A stretch of 64,000 bases of DNA from Alligator mississippiensis (taxonomy: Eukaryota > Chordata > Crocodylia > Alligatoridae), in assembly GCF_030867095.1 (NCBI RefSeq), contig NC_081825.1:47296501-47360500 (forward strand), given 5' to 3'. The notes under the pieces were generated by a model. The model did not search any database and had not been told where the DNA came from. It saw only the letters and a list, made by a program, of their open reading frames with translations. Below, in pieces: positions 31,761-43,840 of this stretch. Numbering within the stretch: position 1 is the first letter of the stretch; every line of letters begins with the position of its first letter. The translations under genes and the position numbers were made by a program.

Positions 31761-32110
31761 ATGCTATTAGGATTCTATATACTTTAGTTTAACCTTTGCT
31801 TAGCTATTGTGCTTTCCATCTCACAGTAAGCTCAATATTTTTATTTGAACGGCATAAATATGTATTTTATTATGGTGTTTAATTCCAGCAATATGGTATA
31901 TGATTCTTATAATATAATGCCTGGAATTTTCTTCCTGTTGTGCCTGTTAGATGTAAGACTTGAGTCTAGAACTTCAGGAGCTTTAGCTAAGTTGTGAAAT
32001 CAAGTGCCATGTCCTTAGATCCAATTACCTTCTGCCCTGATTTCTACTGTGGGATTCTTCCCCAATGTCAATGGGTAAAATTATAACAGGAGTATGTGTG
32101 GATGCACTCA
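31761..32110. other. Non-coding sequence
   Basis: Nothing recognised. Confidence 0.5.
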
Positions 32111-32597
32111 TGGGCCACATCCAGATAAGTAGGGACATGTATTTCTCCAGGGGTGAGTAGCAGCAACACACTTTGTACCGCTGCTGCTACTTGTCCCCAG
32201 GGAACACCCATGCCACGCAAACCCTAGTGCATGACAGGTTACCCCAGGTAGGGTAGGGGAGGCTGGGGCCAGAAACTGTGCTGTCCCCAGCAGCCTTACC
32301 TGGGACTCTTGTGGCCTTGGGGAGCCTCAGCTGCAGTACTCCTGCAGCAGAGAACCTGGCTGGCAGCTGGAATATGGTTCCAGCTATCCCAGCTCTGCTT
32401 TTGGGTGGCATGCACTGCTGCCATGTGCACCACCCTGCTTTTTTCACCATGGTTTTTTTTGGTTTTTTTTACACTGGGATCTCCTGGGGTCAAACAAAAA
32501 CCCCACACTGCAAAGTAGCAGTGTGGGAAACACCTGCATGTGCAGACAGGTCTGTGGTGCCACATACCACACATCCACACTCATCTGGACACAGTCA
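32111..32597. mobile_element. TIR MITE, 'GGGCACATCC' family, copy 3
   Basis: The left end GGGCCACATCCAGATAAGT is matched by the reverse complement of the right end (GACTGTGTCCAGATGAGTG). The interior shares the family core: CTGGCTGGCAGCTGGA, TTTTGGGTGGCATGCACTG, CCCTGCTTTTTTC. The best-preserved ends of the three copies are here. No coding sequence is present. Confidence 0.6.
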
Positions 32598-33120
32598 TGA
32601 AGGGGAAAATGAAAAGTTCCTTTCTGCCTTGTGACATCACATAAGTTTCATCTGAGCTCAGTGTCTATGATTTAGTGATTCTTGCACCATTCAAAAGTAA
32701 CAGAGAGGAGAGAAAGCAAAAGTCGATGTCTTGGCTTCTAGAGTTTTCTTCTCTCTGCAATGTTGATGCTTTTTTTATTATTTTATTTTTTTGGTAAGGC
32801 TTAGTACCAGCCCTAAATCCTACTGAGCTGTGCATATGAAGGAAATCTGTAGAAACACTCAATGATTTGCTCAATTCTGATGTTCGTGCCTTCTCCTAAT
32901 TCCTTTGAAATGAGTGGCAAAAGTATTGACTTTAATAGGAATAGATTGGGCTATTTGCTGTACTAAAACAAATTGGCAAGATTAAAGCAAAATTATAACA
33001 CCATATTAATTATTTAAGACCATATTCTGATACCCTTAGTCATGCTAAGTACTACTCTAAATTGTATTTCCAGTGAAATGATTGTCTAAATATGGAACAG
33101 GTTCAGCAGCATGTGTAATA
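32598..33120. other. AT-rich non-coding sequence
   Basis: Nothing recognised. Confidence 0.5.
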
Positions 33121-33129
33121 GGCAGGACT

Positions 33130-33390
33130 GTTTGCACTGATTATAGAAGCTGCCTGGCACTTCCCATTACAAGATACCAGTCCCAGGCAAACACTACCAG
33201 TTGCTCTTGGGGCGAGTCTGAGGTGTACACTGCCTATAGCACTGCTCTGAACTAGCCCTACACTGCTCTGAACTAGCTGTATCCAGCATGTGGGGCTGGT
33301 CTGAAGGTCTAATCTGGCCCAAGGACCAGCCTATTGCCACTCATCTTACCTTCAGGGTCGGATAAATTTGACACTTCTGCTTCTTATTAA
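33130..33390 (-). mobile_element. hAT-type element, one end only
   Basis: The reverse complement of 33330-33385 reads AGTGTCAAATTTATCCGACC, then GGCTGGTCCTTGGGCCAGAT. This resembles the amniote hAT end with GGCCCG...GGGCCAGAT blocks. A 21-bp unit (CTACACTGCTCTGAACTAG-like) is tandemly duplicated at 33235-33275. Confidence 0.4.
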
Positions 33391-34112
33391 CAAGTTCAAA
33401 CAACTTTTCTATGCAATGCTTTAATGCCTTTATACTATGGCTCAGGGAGCAGAAATGATCAGGGGGTGAATGTTGTCTCTGACACTATGTACAAGCACTG
33501 ATGTGCCCTTTGTAATCCTAGTGAAAAATCCACCCAGATTTGATTTCAAAGTATAAAACTTTGAAAACTTGTGCTGTACAGACATCAATAGAATCTTCCT
33601 AGAGATTAATATCCTAATTTATGAACAGTCTGCCCTTATTGAGTATATTTGATCCTCCCACAACTGGGGCATCATCCTTCGCTGACCATCTCTACCTCCT
33701 TCTCATGTCTTATGTGGACTGAGATTCCAGCCCTCAACCCTGGAAACTGCGAAAGAGGGACAGAGGAGGTGGGGAAGGGCAAAGCTAAAGTTATGTCCAC
33801 CCACACATATATCACTCAGAACAGCTAAGCCAGCGTGGGAAGATCAGTGATTTGCTACTGGTATGGAAAAATGCAACAAATTGTTTTACTCCTACAGCAA
33901 GGAGAGATCAAGGAGAGAACCAAGCTTCAGTTAAGCCTGTGTCTCTCCCTGCACTGCTCCCACAATAGCACACTAATATACTGGTCCTTGCACAGCACAA
34001 AAAAAATAAAAGTAGATTGCTGACCCCTGCTACTCACTCCTGGATTTTCAATAGTCAAATAAAAACTTTCTATGAATAATCTTGAAATGAGTTAGTCTAC
34101 ATTTTTAAGAAA
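33391..34112. other. Non-coding sequence
   Basis: Nothing recognised. Confidence 0.5.
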
Positions 34113-34626
34113 CAGTTGGTGTGTCTACATGAGACATTTACTGTGGAGCTGTTTAATTAGCTCTGCAGTAAATGTCTCAGTGTCTATACAAGCACCTGTA
34201 TTAGGGTGCAGAAAACTAATGAACTCCACATCAGGGCAGTACTTTAATTTATAAGTAATACCCTGTAAATACAAATACTACCCTGTTGTGGAGCTTTTCA
34301 TGCTTTTCATGTGTAGCTTTTCATGTGTAGACACTGACCTGGCTATCTGGGGCATGAGGATGCTTCAGTTTGGGGGCTGCCTGCCAACTAGACCCACACT
34401 GAAACACTCTGGTAACCCAGCCAGCCCCTTTTCAGGCAACTGAGTGCAGTCAGAGCCCAGTTGGTGCTGCCTTGACCAACCTCTACATGCTGTCCATAAA
34501 TAAACTCCAGAACTGATTGCTCCAGAGTTAATTGCTCCTGGTCACATGTTCAAATGGCCCACCCAGGAGCAATAAACTCTGGCATTTATTCATGTGCACT
34601 AATTGCATGTGTAGACATGCCCACTG
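34113..34626. mobile_element. TIR MITE, 'CAGTGGGTG(T/C)RTCTACA' family, copy 1
   Basis: The left end CAGTTGGTGTGTCTACATG and the reverse complement of the right end, CAGTGGGCATGTCTACACATG, form terminal inverted repeats. Near the left end GAGACATTTACTGTGG and its partner GCAGTAAATGTCTC form a secondary hairpin (34131-34180). The interior shares CTGGGGCATGAGGATGCTTC-type text with the copy at 58795. A clean 8-bp target duplication is not visible. Confidence 0.65.
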
Positions 34627-35984
34627 ATAACATTTTAGGGCACTCAGTGATATTATTGTGGTCAGTTAGTACTGTGACATGTCCCCACCCCAGAGCACCC
34701 ACCAGTCTTGGGTGTTGCCACATCATTAGGGATGCTATCAGCCCCAATCCCCTCTTTGTTTTCTGCTGCTTAACCACTGAGAGCAGACTGAGATGTTCCA
34801 AAGATCATCTCTCTGACTTAAGATGCCTCAGCTTTACCTACCTCACCTAGGTTTTGTCAGCTCTTTGCAGACATAATTTTGCCAGCTGAAAGAATCATAC
34901 CTTTGTCCAGTCCTATGCACAAAATGTTGGTTCCCTTCCCTACCCCCCACTACCTTTCTGTAGAAGAAGCTTGCATGCATGGTCAAATGATTTGAAATCA
35001 CACTTACCACAGACAATAGTTATAAAAGATAACATGAAGACATTATAAGAAAAGAGCAAACATAGAAATTAATAACTGTAAGTTGAGACACAGGTGGTGA
35101 TGCAAGAATAAACAAGCAAAAGTAAATATCTGAATAATCATCTGATCTTATACTGTATTTTAAACCTAAGAATGCAACTTCTACATAACTCAACAGGTTG
35201 GAAAAGAGCTTCTGCCTCTAATTTATGTCAGGGCCTCTTGTAAATTCTCCTGTCAACCTACTTCACTCAGCCCATTGGCTGAGGACTTGAAGTCATTCAT
35301 AATGCCCAGGTAAAAGTTAGGTATGGTTTCCTGTCTGGCCATTTACATACATCATTCATTGGATCTTTGGGGAGCCCCTACCATGTGTATAACTTCCTGT
35401 CTCTCATGAAGGTTTATCAGTCCAGACGTCCTTCCTGCTCCAATTCTGACCAGAAGAATATTTACACCCTTTCAGACATAAAGATTACTTATCCAGTATC
35501 CTAAAGAAACTGTCACAGTTTCACACAGTGAGAAGTGTCCTTGCCATATGCCTCTCCTTTTAAAATATAAATTAATAATTAGCTGGAAGGGCTTGGCTCA
35601 TGTTCCTTGGACCACGTCTGTAATGCCTGTGCAACTGGTCATTAAACATACTTCTGTTGGATGCTAATATTCTGCAATTGCTTTTCTCAGCCATTTAGGG
35701 TCTATGCAGCCATTTGCCACATGGGAAAATCAGTGTAAGTAACTTAGAGTGGGGGGGAGGGGGCATGATTGCAGGGAGGATTCATGGAGGGGATTGGCAG
35801 ACTCAGGGCAGAGGTTCATGGGTTTGTGGGGGGTAGGGGAGGTGCCCAGTCTGGGTGCTAAAAATAGCCCAGTTAGGGCCAGGAGAGATTGGAATAGTGC
35901 AGCCCTGGGGCTGGGGTGACCGGCTGGGCTTTCCCAGCCCCACGACTGTGCTGTGAACATGTACATGTATTCACAAGATTGAGT
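34627..35984. other. Non-coding sequence
   Basis: No gene recognised. A G-rich segment at 35745-35930 contains several GGGG/GGGGG runs with no identified repeat. Confidence 0.45.
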
Positions 35985-36180
35985 TAGCCCTTTCTTACTT
36001 TGGGTTAACCCATTTTTAGTCTAAGTTAGGGTGCTTACTCAGATCAACCTAATTTAGATTAGGTGTGCCATATTTTCAGTGATCTAGGCTTTCTGCACAC
36101 CTGTATGTTTGGACATTTAGATGGACCTAACTCTGATTAGGTTGATATGAGTGTACTGTGAGCATCAGAACTAAATGTTA
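35985..36180. repeat. Degenerate inverted repeats, probable old MITE
   Basis: TCAGATCAACCTAATTTAG (about 36039) is mirrored by CTCTGATTAGGTTGATATG (about 36131). Repeated GTTAGGG/TTAACCC-type text surrounds it. Element ends are not definable. Confidence 0.4.
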
Positions 36181-37669
36181 CAATCTAAATGTTATAATAT
36201 ATAGCATCAATGTTTATATAAATATGATATATTCTTTTTTTTCATCTCTTTACATCCTCAGAGGTATAACTGAATTATTATTTGAGAGGTATTTGTTTAA
36301 TTGTAAAAATCTGTAAAATCTTCCATTTTGACCATTTTTTTCTTAGTTAAGTAGTCCTCAGCTAAATTCCTCAGAAAGATTATCTAATTATCTCTAAAGT
36401 ACAAATGAAGCATTTTATAGTCTCAAAGTTTCAGCCTTCCTGATTGAAAATTAGTAGAACTATTGCTGTAAGTAAAATGAGCAGTGTTTGGCTCTTTTAG
36501 GTTACTGGCACTCAGTTTTATTGAGAAAAAATCCTGCAGTATACTGAGTTTATTGGGTTGAATTTCAGGCACTGATACCAGACACAGATGTTCAGTTTTT
36601 CAAATTTTAAAATTCTCCTCAAGTTTCACAAGAAGCACTTTTAAGTGTTAACTTGGGAAAAAACATTAGAAAACCTTTTCAAGCAGAGAAATTCTGCTTC
36701 CCTCTATTTTTCTAAGGGCTCTATCTTGTTTAAAAAGAACTTCAAATTTACCCCAATGGACCTTTTAGAGGGGAAAGAATAAAACCTTATTTCTTTTTTA
36801 ATCCACCTCTGTTTACTTTATTTTTCATTTGCTCTTACAGTAATTCCCATGGATGCTCATGTGCATTTTCATAATATTTCAAAACTGTTTTCAAGGGTAG
36901 AAATTCACCGCTAAGAGTTTCTGCATTGCAGCCATTTGGATGACATGTTGGTTGAAAGGTAAAGGGTCTCCTTAAGTACATTTTTCTCATGGTCTTTAAT
37001 AATATCTTAGATATTCTGTTTTCAGACCTGGCTCCACAAAAATCTAAAGTATAGGAAGTGGTTTTGATTCAAATTGTCTTTATACAGAAAAAAAAAAAAA
37101 CTATATTGTAAACTTAGCAGTTGCAGAATCTGAACCAGAGTTAATTAATAAAAATGTAAAAATGAAACTACAAGATACCATTAAATATAAATGATAAAAA
37201 GGTCAGTCATATCAGAACTCTATCTATTGTAACTAATTCCAGTTCACCTAATGCTGATGTTTTACCCACTTACTTTGGTACTAAAATTAAATGTATGATA
37301 ATTGGCCTTTTGAAACACTGAAAACTTATTAGACAAGACAAGAAAATTATTATTTTCCTTGTTATCTATTTTTTGCACTAAAGGCAGCAATATGGAAAGT
37401 AGTTTGAATTCCAGTTAAAGATATGGTGAACTAATCTCCAAGGTTCATATAGTCATTCTGAAATTAGAGGTAATCATTTTCCCTGTAAATAGAGTAAATA
37501 TGTTTTACAGTTTAAGGGTTGATTTTAGGAGAAGACACACAGCAAGTGTTGGGGATATAATTCTAGGGTCAAAAGTGTGGAGCAAGGTGATAGGCATTCA
37601 GAAAACTGACACTGTATTAAGGAGGCTCTTGCCATCTTCTTCTCCTCTTTAGCGTGCTACATTCAGACT
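36181..37669. other. AT-rich non-coding sequence
   Basis: Nothing recognised. Confidence 0.5.
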
Positions 37670-37932
37670 CACTGGGTGCATCTACAGGGACACTAACTAT
37701 GCAGTAGCCTAATAACACTGCATAGTAGCATGCTGCGCAAAACCCATGCAAATACGTTACTGTGCAATAGTATTAGGCTACTTCACAGTTAATGTCCAAA
37801 AAACCCCATGAGCCAGCACTATCGCACAGTAGTGCAAGTTACTGTGTATTGGTTTAGTACTTGGTTATCCAAGTAGTAAACTTAATGCGCAGTAATGACA
37901 GCATGTTAATGAACATGTAGACACCCTCACTG
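37670..37932. mobile_element. TIR MITE, 'GGGTGCATCTACA' family, copy 2
   Basis: The ends are CACTGGGTGCATCTACA and, from the right, CAGTGAGGGTGTCTACA. The interior is self-complementary: GCAGTAGCCTAATAACACTG (about 37701) against the complement of GTAGTATTAGGCTAC-type text (about 37769-37782). TCACT occurs on both outer edges and may be part of the repeat or a 5-bp duplication. Confidence 0.65.
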
Positions 37933-38974
37933 AGAATGAGCACCAACAAGGAAAACAGCTTGAAAAGAAGGGAGAAAAGACAGCAATGTCAGCAGGTTTG
38001 TCACCTCTTTCTGCTAATGGTTAGTAGCATCAGCTGACTCATCTTTGCTTCCTAACCTGTTTCTCATTACAAACAGTAGGAAAGATAATTGGTAAATTCA
38101 GGTGAAAGACAGATCATATTGTGAGCATATCACAAGACAGTTTCCTTGTTACTCAACATGACTTCCTCCCTTAGCTTTATCCTAAACAGCAATGTGTGTG
38201 TTCCAGCAAAGGCCATGAGACTTTCATAGAATCTGGGAGGCATATTCTCATATTATTATTTTAACAAGTCATCATTCAGCCTTGAAAAGCAAGTTATGAA
38301 TATCATTTTTTTTATTATGTTCAAAACCTAGGGTAGAGGAGGAAAATGTATTCTCTAATTATCTTACCTCTCTTCTCCAACATCTTTATGCTGGTGTTAT
38401 TTACCAGATTTCAAATCTCTTTCATGGAGGATACAACATTCACTTTTACCAGCTTTCTCTTTACCTGCTAGAACATTGACTACATCAGCCGGGCATGTGA
38501 ACAAACAGTTTGCTCTTTGTATTAATTAACATTCAGTTCAGTGTACTATTGCCTCCTGGGCATAAAAGACTGAACTATTGACTGTTGTTGACTTTCATCA
38601 GTTCATACACATAAGGGATCTAATCCACATTCATTTACTTGCCACTGCTAACTGGATCTGATAGCAACTAAAAACTCTTTTGCACTCAAAGCTTGGTAAA
38701 ATGTTTATACAGAATGAAGAGGCAGTTTATGCTTTAAGTACTAGTCAGATTTTTTGTGGGTGTGGATTGGCAAAGTTCTATTATGGATTATAATGGACAG
38801 CTTTTTCACCAGGCAGTGCCAGTACCATAGCACCCTTGAAAGGATATAGTGAGATCCCTGTTGGGAATACTGCCATAGACAGTGTAACTAGTTTCCTCTT
38901 TTGGTATGTCTTACCAATGTCTTCAGAGGATTTAATACAATAATTGTCAGGAAGAAGATTATGAATGACACGTG
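37933..38974. other. Non-coding sequence
   Basis: Nothing recognised. Confidence 0.5.
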
Positions 38975-39330
38975 CCCCCAGAGGCTAGGGAGGCATAGCA
39001 ACTGCCCACAGGCAATGTTGGCAGTGGCGGAGGCATGGCGGCAGTGAGCAGGGAGCTCCCGCAGGTGCCCACGGAGGTGTCAGCAGCAGGGGGGTGGTGA
39101 GTGCTGACTGTTGGTCAGCAACTACCTGTAGATGCCACCGGTAGTGTTGATGGCAGACAGAAGCAAATGGCGTCTTCCTGCAGGCGCCTCTGCTGGTGTC
39201 GATTGTGGGGTGGGGAGCGAGCAACGACTGCCCACAGGTACCAGTGGCAGTGACAGCCAATCACAGGGGGTGCACTGCCAATCTCAGGGGGTGCATGTGC
39301 ACCCACGTGCACCCCCTACACATTGCCAGT
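38975..39330. repeat. GC-rich dispersed-repeat-like block
   Basis: This is an isolated GC-rich block in AT-rich DNA, with loosely repeated TGCCCACAGG / GTGCCCACGG units and a palindromic GTGCATGTGCACCCACGTGC end at about 39283-39302. It is probably a non-autonomous element; ends are unknown. Confidence 0.4.
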
Positions 39331-39996
39331 GTTGAAGAGAGATTGTTACAAGGTAAGAAAACATGGTAGACTGGAGACCTATCTGAGAAAAAAGGAAGCT
39401 ACTGAGATAACTGCTGGATCACTGAATAATTACAGAGAAGCTGTTACAAGTAAGCAAGGAATTGAAGCCACAGAGACAAGAGAGATTTCAGAATAAGACA
39501 GTGTATCTACAATCTTAGCTTTATGTATTATTTAAGTGATCATGCTATCAAACCTGAGTCTCCTACCTGTAGTGAAACACACTGTAATTGTATCCCTAAG
39601 CTGACTACATCAAGCCACGCTTTTATTTTGAGGGACAAACCCCACATACTTTTGTGCTTATTGGTCCTATCCTTACATACATTCTTTTACAGATCAATTT
39701 GAAAAGCTTTTGGCTGCTTCAGATGTATTTCCCCTGCCCTCCCCAAAAATGTTTTGCTTTCATTTTTGCGCTTTCATTTAGAAGAGCAAGTAAAAAGTGG
39801 ACCTAGAAACAGAGTATGGTTGTGTGTGTGCGGGGGGGTGGGTGGGAGGGGTGGTTAGAGGTCACTGAGGGTTATGTATTTGTATAAGTAATGGCCATTT
39901 CTTGGACCTAATTTCAGTCCTGCTATAGTAGTCATACAAAAAGCCAAACCTATAATATCTTATTAAGTATGTTTGGAAATGCATTTGTCCAAGTGT
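39331..39996. other. Non-coding sequence
   Basis: Nothing recognised except a G/T-rich run at 39818-39855. Confidence 0.5.
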
Positions 39997-42063
39997 AGCA
40001 GAGAAATGAGAGGGGCTCTGTTTCCCTCCCTCAGCCCCAACCATACAGCAGGGAATTTAGAAACTGCTGGTTACCAGGGTGGGGAGAAAGCCTGGCCTGG
40101 AGTAGGTCCTGGGGAGGCCCAGGAAAACCCCACCCAAATGAATTCACCTGTTGGTACAGCGAAGAGACAGCAGGTGGAGAGGCCAATCAATTGGTTGCCT
40201 GGCTTCCAGAAGGAGAATTAAAAGCAGCTGTCTCTGACCGGAAGAAGGAAGCAAGAGAGAGTGGAGGCCACCAGCTGCAATACTTCCTTACATCGTGAGA
40301 AGGGCAGATGGCCCCCGCCTTTTCTTTTATTGTATATTTCTGTTATACCACTAGATGTAGAAGGAGTTCAGGGGTGGTGGAGCTCCCAGCCAGTGGTGCT
40401 CCTTGTGGCCAGCCCTTAAAGGGACAGGCCTCAATTTGGATGGTGACTACTATTCAAGTTATAAATCCTACTTGTGGGTGTGGAGCTTGCGCCCCTCTCG
40501 CCGCCTGGCCTATCGGGGTGTGGCCCCTCCCCTCAACTCACCTGGCACAACTTTGATGTTAAACGCACGTTAAGAGGGGTCTGCAGTGGAGATCTTTCTC
40601 AGGTGGACTTCTCGACAGATGGCAGTACTTACGATCGTTAGACGGGATGTTCCACGGGGCTCCACCTCTCCTACACCCCGTCCACTCGCCAACCAGTTGG
40701 TGATGCGTTAATGATGTTTTTTGGCCCTGTATGATGACTGCGGACTGGTCTACCAGGTTCCGGTTGCTCTTTCTCCCCTCTTGGGGTAGTTTTCTTTTTT
40801 ATAGAAAATATTCCTCTGGGTAAGAAGGGGCTGCAGGGTTGCCTCCCTTATCCCAGCCCCCTCTCAGGTTCTCAGGTGCCTCCTCTTCACTTCTGTAAGC
40901 AGGGAGCTCCCCTGCCTCCTTGGTGTAAGCCTCTTCAGGTGGCTGTGTGGGTGCTCCTGCTTTGCCTCCTACTTTGCCTCCTGCAAGAGGCTTAAAGCCT
41001 TTCCCTATGCTGCCTGCTTGAGCCCTGCAGGCTGGGTTACCTCCTCCCTGTGCCAGAGCCCACCTCACGAGCTGCCAGCCCGTGCTCTCTCTCTCTGGCT
41101 CTCCCCCCATCCTCGCTCAGGCAAGGCTTTGAACCTTCCCGCAGTGGCCATTACTGTCACTGGGATTGGCTCAGCTGTTCCCCATGCGGGAAACAGCTGA
41201 TGAAACAGCCAGCGTAATGCTGGTTCGCGTGGCTGCAGCCGCGAGCATGGCTCCTGCTCCAGCTGCTCTGTGGGAGGTATGTTAGTTCCTCTGGGGACTT
41301 GCTCTCAGGGTCTGGGGTCCACGGGTTCTACTCTCTCCCCATTGAGAGCCTGTGGGGGTACCTTGCCACCACAGTGGGTAATGTATATAACAGGAAGATT
41401 AAGGGACTCTTACCTTCTGAGTGTCCTAAATTGGGCTCTGCCTGAATGCTTGAGGGAGATGTCCCAACAGAGACACCATATTTGTAGGTTAGTATGATCC
41501 CCAGCAAGGGGATGCAAGATTAAAAAAGCAGTTAGGGAGCCTGGGAAAATTCCAGCCCAGGGATTGACTGGGCAGCTCCCCTTAAAACCAGAGTGTCTCC
41601 CCGCCCCGGGGTGAGAGAGAGAGGTGTGCGCTGTGTGAGAGGGGCTGAGAAGAGCCTGTAGCATGCTCCTACCCCATGGTTGCCTGCTGGACCCCTCATG
41701 GTGGGCCAGAAGCCAGTGGAACAACTGAAGTGTCAAGCAAAAGAGACCCCTAGAATAAGCAAGTGAAGTTCATGAGTGAGCTGAACAACTTTCTTAGGGT
41801 GGGGGCACAGCCCAGGGAAGCTCCTGGAGAGCAGGATGGAAATTCCCCGCTGGGGTTTGGAGATTTGGGGGTTGGTAAGAGTGTAATAAACCCCCCTGTG
41901 TGAGTGGTTGGGGAAAGGACAGTCAGGGACTGAGTTGCTTGGTAGAAAGAGATGCCTGTGTGGGTTGAGACCAAGGCAGGCATGACCTGAGGAGAAACTT
42001 CAGTGTGCCTATATGCCTTAAGGGAAAGTGAGCCCAGAGGTGCTGCCTGGTCTGCTGGTCACA
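39997..42063. mobile_element. GC-rich LTR-retroelement-type block (fossil, composite)
   Basis: The block starts TGTAGCAGAG, like the solo LTRs at 46526 and 59891. It is markedly richer in CpG than its surroundings. AATTAAAAGCAGCTG near 40216 could be an LTR promoter box, and an AATAAA lies at about 41885. The right limit, near GCTGGTCACA at 42063, is an estimate, and no target duplication was found. Parts may lie in opposite orientations, which suggests a composite of two or more fossils. It is broken, and no long retroviral frame remains. ERV or Ty3/gypsy origin cannot be told apart by eye. Confidence 0.35.
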
Positions 42064-42870
42064 ACTGCATCTACTAAGTTTGGTGCATCTGTTGTGGATA
42101 TTCATCTTTGAAACACTTATAAATCAATGAATACTGAAAATTTGGCCCTAAATATCTTCCATTAACTCTTATAGCATTTGCATGGTTGCTAAGTAATATA
42201 TAGTAATGTAGAATAATATATACTTTTACAAAACAATGAGACCAGCAAAGTATTGAATCCAAGCCAAATTGATTCCAAGTATCAAAATTATTTGAGAGAC
42301 TATTTTCAAAGTAGGCTTGACCCAGCTTGAAATATGAAATACCAGAAGTATCACTGGAAAATATGTTTCCATAAGATTTTCAGCTCTCTATGTAGAATAT
42401 AAAGTTTGACTAACTTCAAAAACAAAGGCAGATTTTTCCAACATTATTCCAAATTGAACAGAATAGCCAAACTTTTTCAGGTTTGTGTGATAATTTGTCT
42501 GCTGTTCACTAGAAATTTTCTTATACTCGTGCTTCGAAAATCTATACCATGATAAATACTAACCATTAGGTTTTTCTATTATTTAGAAACAATGACAGTG
42601 ATATCAAAACATCTACAGTGTTTTGATTTTTGTTTGAAAAGATGTCATGCAGGCAAAATTAACATGGTCATAATATTTTAAATATCATATGACATCCTTG
42701 ATTGGAGGATATTTGCAATTTATAAACATTATATTTTAATAGCTTTGTTATCACTTTATCTTTGTGGTGAAATGCTACCTTCAGCAATGGACACAAGATT
42801 TCACATGGGGATGCAATAACCCTTCTTATACTTCTGGAGTGCTGTAAAGGAGTGAATTGCTCTCCTTCTC
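42064..42870. other. AT-rich non-coding sequence
   Basis: Nothing recognised. Confidence 0.5.
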
Positions 42871-43560
42871 TATGGCCCCTGCCATGTGTTACACTTAAGA
42901 TATGATTAACCGGCTAATCACATCTTAAATTGTAACTCAGCTACATGTTAAAGCAAGTAATGACATCCTAAAACAAGGAATAAGCCACATAGAGCCACAC
43001 ATGCATAACAGGAGGTGTGATTGTGGGATCCAGCAACAGATCCCATCACACCTTATTCCAGTTGCAAGGGAAGCCTAGGATCATGAGCCCAAGCTCCCCC
43101 TGCATCATCAAGTAGCATTTCCCATGGCTGACAGCCTGCAGTTGATGGGACTTGCAGCTGTTGCAGCACCCCTTGTGCAGCCTTGCCTGGGAGTCCTGCA
43201 GCTGTTGGGTCTCAGAGCCAAAATAGTTCATGAGGCACTGCCACAGCTGCAAGTCCTATCCACTGTGGATTCCCAGCCACAGGAGTGCATGGGACACTGC
43301 TGGAGCTGTGAGCCCCACTTGCTTCAGAGCTCACAGATGCAGTAGTGCATGGTGAACCCCATCAGCTATCCATGCATTCAATTAATGGTAGGATAAGAAA
43401 CAGCTGCAAAGTTATTCCACAATTTTTTGTAGAATAACTTTGTAGTTAATTCCTTGTTTTATCACACCATTAATTGTTTGACTGTGTGTCTGGGTTACAA
43501 CTTAAGACATGATTAACTGGTTTATCATGTCTTAAGTGTACTGTGTAGATGGGGCCATAG
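42871..43560. mobile_element. Inverted-repeat DNA element (TATGGCCCC ends)
   Basis: The left end TATGGCCCCTGCC...TTACACTTAAGATATGATTAACC is matched by the reverse complement of the right end (CTATGGCCCCATC...TACACTTAAGACATGATAAACC). A second pair, AATCACATCTTAAATTGTAAC and GTTACAACTTAAGACATGATT, extends the arms to about 75 bp. Within each arm CTTAAG(A/T) sites are themselves mirrored, giving nested hairpins. The interior holds CAGCTGTTGGG / CAGCTGCAAG-type repeats. No target duplication was resolved. Confidence 0.65.
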
Positions 43561-43840
43561 TTACTCCACAAAAAAATGTATATTAACTTTGTGACTGGTT
43601 ACTGTCATATCATTAATGGAACATGTGGCTGGGTGTACTCCTGTGGTTGGGAGCCCCTTTTGCTGATTGGGCTCCCAATGTACTCTTGTGGCTGGGACCC
43701 TATCAGCTGCAGGCCCCCAGCCATGGGAGTACATGGTGTGCCCCTGCAGCTGGGAGGGGAATGAAAGAGCAGTCCTGCATCTGGAAGGGCTCTGTCAACA
43801 ATGGGGACTCCCAGCTGCAGGAGCTTGTTACTTGCTGATG
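43561..43840. mobile_element. Partial second copy related to 42871-43560
   Basis: GTTACTCCACAAAAAAATGTA ... TTAACTTTGTGACTGG ... CATATCATTAATGGAACATGTGGCTGGG parallels ATTCCACAATTTTTTGTAGAATAACTTTG ... CACACCATTAATTG ... GTGTGTCTGGG at 43410-43500. Two related pieces therefore lie in tandem. Confidence 0.5.

Noticed and set aside
37670-37932. Possible CRISPR-like or regulatory direct repeats of GCAGTA text
   Set aside because: The copies are inverted, inside a terminal-inverted-repeat MITE; CRISPR arrays do not occur in vertebrate nuclear DNA.
41405-41425. Host splice donor (CAGAAG|GTAAGAG, minus strand)
   Set aside because: A single short motif inside LTR-type sequence with no coding support; kept only as a remark on the block.
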